Under the pieces are notes generated by a model. The model was not told the origin of the DNA, did not search any database, and saw only the letters and a program-made list of their open reading frames with translations. 64,000 nt of DNA from Chitinophaga niabensis. Its GTDB lineage: Bacteria > Bacteroidota > Bacteroidia > Chitinophagales > Chitinophagaceae. Both the position numbers and the translations under genes were made by a program. Position 1 is the stretch's first letter; each line of letters starts with the position of its first letter. The stretch spans positions 62,001 to 126,000 of the forward strand of contig JAFIGY010000005.1 in NCBI GenBank assembly GCA_017849435.1, read 5' to 3'. This document shows positions 61,454 to 64,000 of this stretch, one piece after another.

Positions 61454-64000
61454 TCAGAATTTATAACTGAATTGTACCCCGATGTTGGTACCGTAGTTGA
61501 ATTTATTGATCGTGAGATCCGAGCTGCTGGCCATTTTCTTGTCGCCGCCTTCCCAGTAGAACACCCCTCTGCTGCTGAGGATGTCAGATGCGGTGAACTT
61601 CAGGTCAGCATTCGTAAACAGGCGTTGCGTGATCTGGAAATCCAGCAACGGACGAGGTTTTTCCCAGATATGCGGGAAATCGATATTACCTACCTGCGCA
61701 ATGCGTTTACCGATCACGTTGAAAAGAACGGATGCATTTGTTCCGGATCCCTGGTTATCAAACTGCAAACCTGCATTTACTACGTATGGGGATTGTCCCT
61801 GCATGGGCCTGTCTTCCGCACCTGCATAATCCTTCGGGAATTTCACCTGACTCTTGATCAGTGCGGCATTGGTGAAGAAGGAGAATTTCTCGAACACGCC
61901 GCTGCCGATGAAACCAAGGTTCTTTCGGAACTCCAGTTCTACACCAAGACTTGTTGCGCTCTTTGCATTCCAGTAAGAGAAGGAAGGAGAACCCTGTGCG
62001 GTTTCATAGCTCGTTTCGATGGGTTTGTCAAAGTATTTGTAGAACACACCAAATGTAAATACCTCCCCGGCTTTCGGGTACAGTTCATATCGTGCGTCTA
62101 TGTTTGTGATCTTCGTTCTGGTAAGCTGTGAGTTACCATACACAAGACCATTCCTTTCAAAATCATAGAAGTTGAACGGAGATATTTCCCGGAACTCAGG
62201 CCGTGATACCGTTTGTGAGGCAGCGATGCGGATGTTGGTCTTGCTGTTCAACAGATAAGTGAAGTTCAGCGAGGGCAGTACATCCGTGGCGGAATGCTCG
62301 ATGGCGCTGAGCGTGGGAGATTGCAGATGCTGCAGGAAATATTCTACTCTTGCGCCCCATACCACGCGGATCTTCTCTCCGATCTGGTTGTCGAACTGCA
62401 GGAAACCGGCGCCGAGATTGGCATAGGCATCGTAGCTGTCAGCAGGTCCCGTGAGATCATCGAGATAAAATTTATCCGATGCGTAATTCTCTTTTGCGAA
62501 GATCTTGTCAGGAGCAAGATAGATAAGGTTATCGCTGTTGTTGCCACGGATGATGGCCAGCGCCCGCGCCCTGAACTCCCTGTCTTTCCGCTGGAACAAC
62601 CCGCCTGCTTTCACCTGCTGCTGGTAGTTGCCCCATTTGAAAGTTTTGGCAACATCCACAGAACCACCAAATACTTTTTCATTCAGATCGGAGTAGAAGC
62701 GGCCGGCATTGCGCGGAGCGCCGGTGTTCAACGGCACGTTCACATAGAAGTCGCCGTTATTCACCGAAGTATATTTCAACCTGCGCAAATCGGGGAGGTC
62801 CTGATGCATCAGGGCTGTATTGAGATTCCAACGGATGCGGTAGTTCCCTTTGCGGAGGAAGTGATCGCCGATGAGTTGCGAGTTGAAGAGGCGATTGGAT
62901 ACAAAGCTCAGCTCCTGGCTCCTTACACCATAGCGGATATCGCCGTCAATATCCTGTCCGTTACGGAGGATTGTTTGATCGTTACTGTTGATGCTGTATG
63001 CGTTCTTCCAGCTGAACTTATTGCTGCCGCTGCGGTAAGTAAGGTTGGCAATACCGCCGAACAGTACACTCTGCGCATATTGGAGGTCGTTGTAATCGAA
63101 GCGGGTGCGGCCATCCAGCTCGTAATATTTCCGGTTCACATCTATCAGGCGGTTCTGTTTGTTATAATTCACAGAGAATATTCCGCCGAAACCTTTGTTG
63201 GCGCTTTGCTTGCCGCTGAACCCGCCGCTTACCTGGAAGTTGGTGTTCAGCGGAGAGCTTTTGGTATGGGTGCCCCACACGTCATTCAGTTGCCGGCCCA
63301 GTTCAGCTCTTGCTGCGGCAGTACTGGAGCGCAGGTCCTGCGTGCCGGGGAAAGAAGAAGATAATTTACGGGATCCGTCATCCACCCCGAAGATATCCAG
63401 CTTGCCGCCGTTGTAAGTAGAGAAGTCTTTCCCGATGGTGCGGGTGTTAAAGCCGCTGCCCACGGAAAACTGCAGGAAGTTATTATCCGGAACGTCTTTT
63501 GTGTTCACCTGCACCAGACCACCCGCAAACTCGGCCGGCATTTCCGGGGTAGCGGCTTTGTTGATCACGATGTTATCTATAATGGATGCGGGGAGGATGT
63601 CGAAAGCGAAGGTTTTGCGGTCGGGTTCCGTGCTGGTCATCAGCGCACCGTTGATGGTGGCCTGGTTGTAGCGGTCCGCCAACCCCCTCACCACAAGGTA
63701 TTTCCCTTCCTGCATCGATGCACCGGACACTCTTTTCAGTACGTCCCCGGTATTGCGGTCCGGTGATTTCCGGATAGACTCTGCGGACACTACCTGCGCC
63801 ACCGTATTCGTGTTCTTCTGGTAGGTCAGCAGGGCGTTGAGGGATTCCGTACGGGCAGAGCCCTTTACGACAAATTCTTTGAGGTCCTGGGATTTGGGCT
63901 CATCCAGCACCACATCCTGAATGGATGCACCACCGTTCTTTACCACCACATCCGCAACGGATTTGGTCTGGTAACCCATCAATTTATACAACAAGGTATA
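61454..64000 (-). CDS. TonB-dependent receptor (5' part outside the window)
   Basis: At least 848 residues, open at the window edge, so the signal peptide and most of the N-terminal carboxypeptidase-regulatory domain are missing. Visible: the end of that domain (YKLMGYQTKSV), a linker, the plug domain with YLVVRGLADRYNQATINGALM, and a long barrel that ends FSYKF with a terminal Phe. It has no SusD partner. Gene order receptor-lipoprotein, then terminator and porin, suggests a shared uptake role. The ligand is unknown; a phosphate compound is the guess from context. Confidence 0.88.
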   Translation of the reverse strand, partial: YTLLYKLMGYQTKSVADVVVKNGGASIQDVVLDEPKSQDLKEFVVKGSARTESLNALLTYQKNTNTVAQVVSAESIRKSPDRNTGDVLKRVSGASMQEGKYLVVRGLADRYNQATINGALMTSTEPDRKTFAFDILPASIIDNIVINKAATPEMPAEFAGGLVQVNTKDVPDNNFLQFSVGSGFNTRTIGKDFSTYNGGKLDIFGVDDGSRKLSSSFPGTQDLRSSTAAARAELGRQLNDVWGTHTKSSPLNTNFQVSGGFSGKQSANKGFGGIFSVNYNKQNRLIDVNRKYYELDGRTRFDYNDLQYAQSVLFGGIANLTYRSGSNKFSWKNAYSINSNDQTILRNGQDIDGDIRYGVRSQELSFVSNRLFNSQLIGDHFLRKGNYRIRWNLNTALMHQDLPDLRRLKYTSVNNGDFYVNVPLNTGAPRNAGRFYSDLNEKVFGGSVDVAKTFKWGNYQQQVKAGGLFQRKDREFRARALAIIRGNNSDNLIYLAPDKIFAKENYASDKFYLDDLTGPADSYDAYANLGAGFLQFDNQIGEKIRVVWGARVEYFLQHLQSPTLSAIEHSATDVLPSLNFTYLLNSKTNIRIAASQTVSRPEFREISPFNFYDFERNGLVYGNSQLTRTKITNIDARYELYPKAGEVFTFGVFYKYFDKPIETSYETAQGSPSFSYWNAKSATSLGVELEFRKNLGFIGSGVFEKFSFFTNAALIKSQVKFPKDYAGAEDRPMQGQSPYVVNAGLQFDNQGSGTNASVLFNVIGKRIAQVGNIDFPHIWEKPRPLLDFQITQRLFTNADLKFTASDILSSRGVFYWEGGDKKMASSSDLTINKFNYGTNIGVQFSYKF

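Noticed and set aside
61454-64000. SusC/SusD polysaccharide-utilisation locus
   Set aside because: There is a TonB receptor but no SusD gene and no glycoside hydrolase nearby; the same holds for the receptor at 45093-47249.

Overview
The window looks like a chromosomal core segment of a Bacteroidota genome, most likely from the Chitinophaga group of the Chitinophagaceae. The evidence is a fused lpxC-fabZ gene, a type IX secretion (T9SS) C-terminal sorting domain, TonB-dependent receptors with carboxypeptidase-regulatory N-termini, LytS/LytTR signalling, an AtpB with a long periplasmic leader, and many starts preceded by the Bacteroidota -7 promoter box TAnnTTTG. The genus is inferred from gene content; no rRNA is present to confirm it. 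I saw no tRNA, rRNA, CRISPR array, transposase or prophage gene. No stretch without a gene exceeds 300 bases. The longest are 18478-18750 and 56346-56616.

Layout. 1-8527 (+): the lipid A operon (end of lpxD, lpxC-fabZ, lpxA) runs into an ABC ATPase, an MFS permease, a metallo-beta-lactamase-fold hydrolase, a lipoprotein, a HerA-like ATPase, an SdpI-like protein and a Gfo/Idh/MocA oxidoreductase. 8517-13258 (-): recQ, a TRIC-type channel and a copper-type P-ATPase. 13457-15189 (+): tsaE and an alanine-dehydrogenase-like gene. 15226-18477 (-): a T9SS-exported beta-propeller/ricin protein with a small lipoprotein. 18751-20767 (-): ftsX, a DUF3098 gene and uppP; leuS diverges from them. 23771-31412: an outer-membrane barrel protein, a LytS/LytTR pair and a tricorn-type protease. 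31452-45081: housekeeping and DNA repair genes (ruvB, ruvC, greA, rsmA, pdxA), two orphan response regulators, a flippase-like protein, secreted hydrolases and small regulators. 45093-47677: a TonB receptor and an OmpA-domain remnant. 47944-52176 (-): atpB-E-F-H-A. 52301-56345 (-): an ABC exporter and a secreted protein with a possible cysteine-protease dyad. 56617-64000: a PhoB/PhoR-like pair facing a porin O/P-like protein, a right-handed-repeat lipoprotein and a TonB receptor that runs off the window.

How the parts work together. Much of the window builds or energises the envelope: lipid A synthesis, undecaprenyl phosphate recycling, FtsX, outer-membrane receptors and porins, and F-type ATP synthase. 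Several two-component genes sit next to outer-membrane proteins and may control them. The most interesting candidates for new biology are the 729-residue protein with clan-CD-like His and Cys motifs, the possible phosphate-acquisition locus at the right end, and the secreted propeller/lectin protein with its lipoprotein partner. Promoter boxes also let several start codons be moved: the porin, the flippase, ruvC, the copper ATPase and the ABC exporter.
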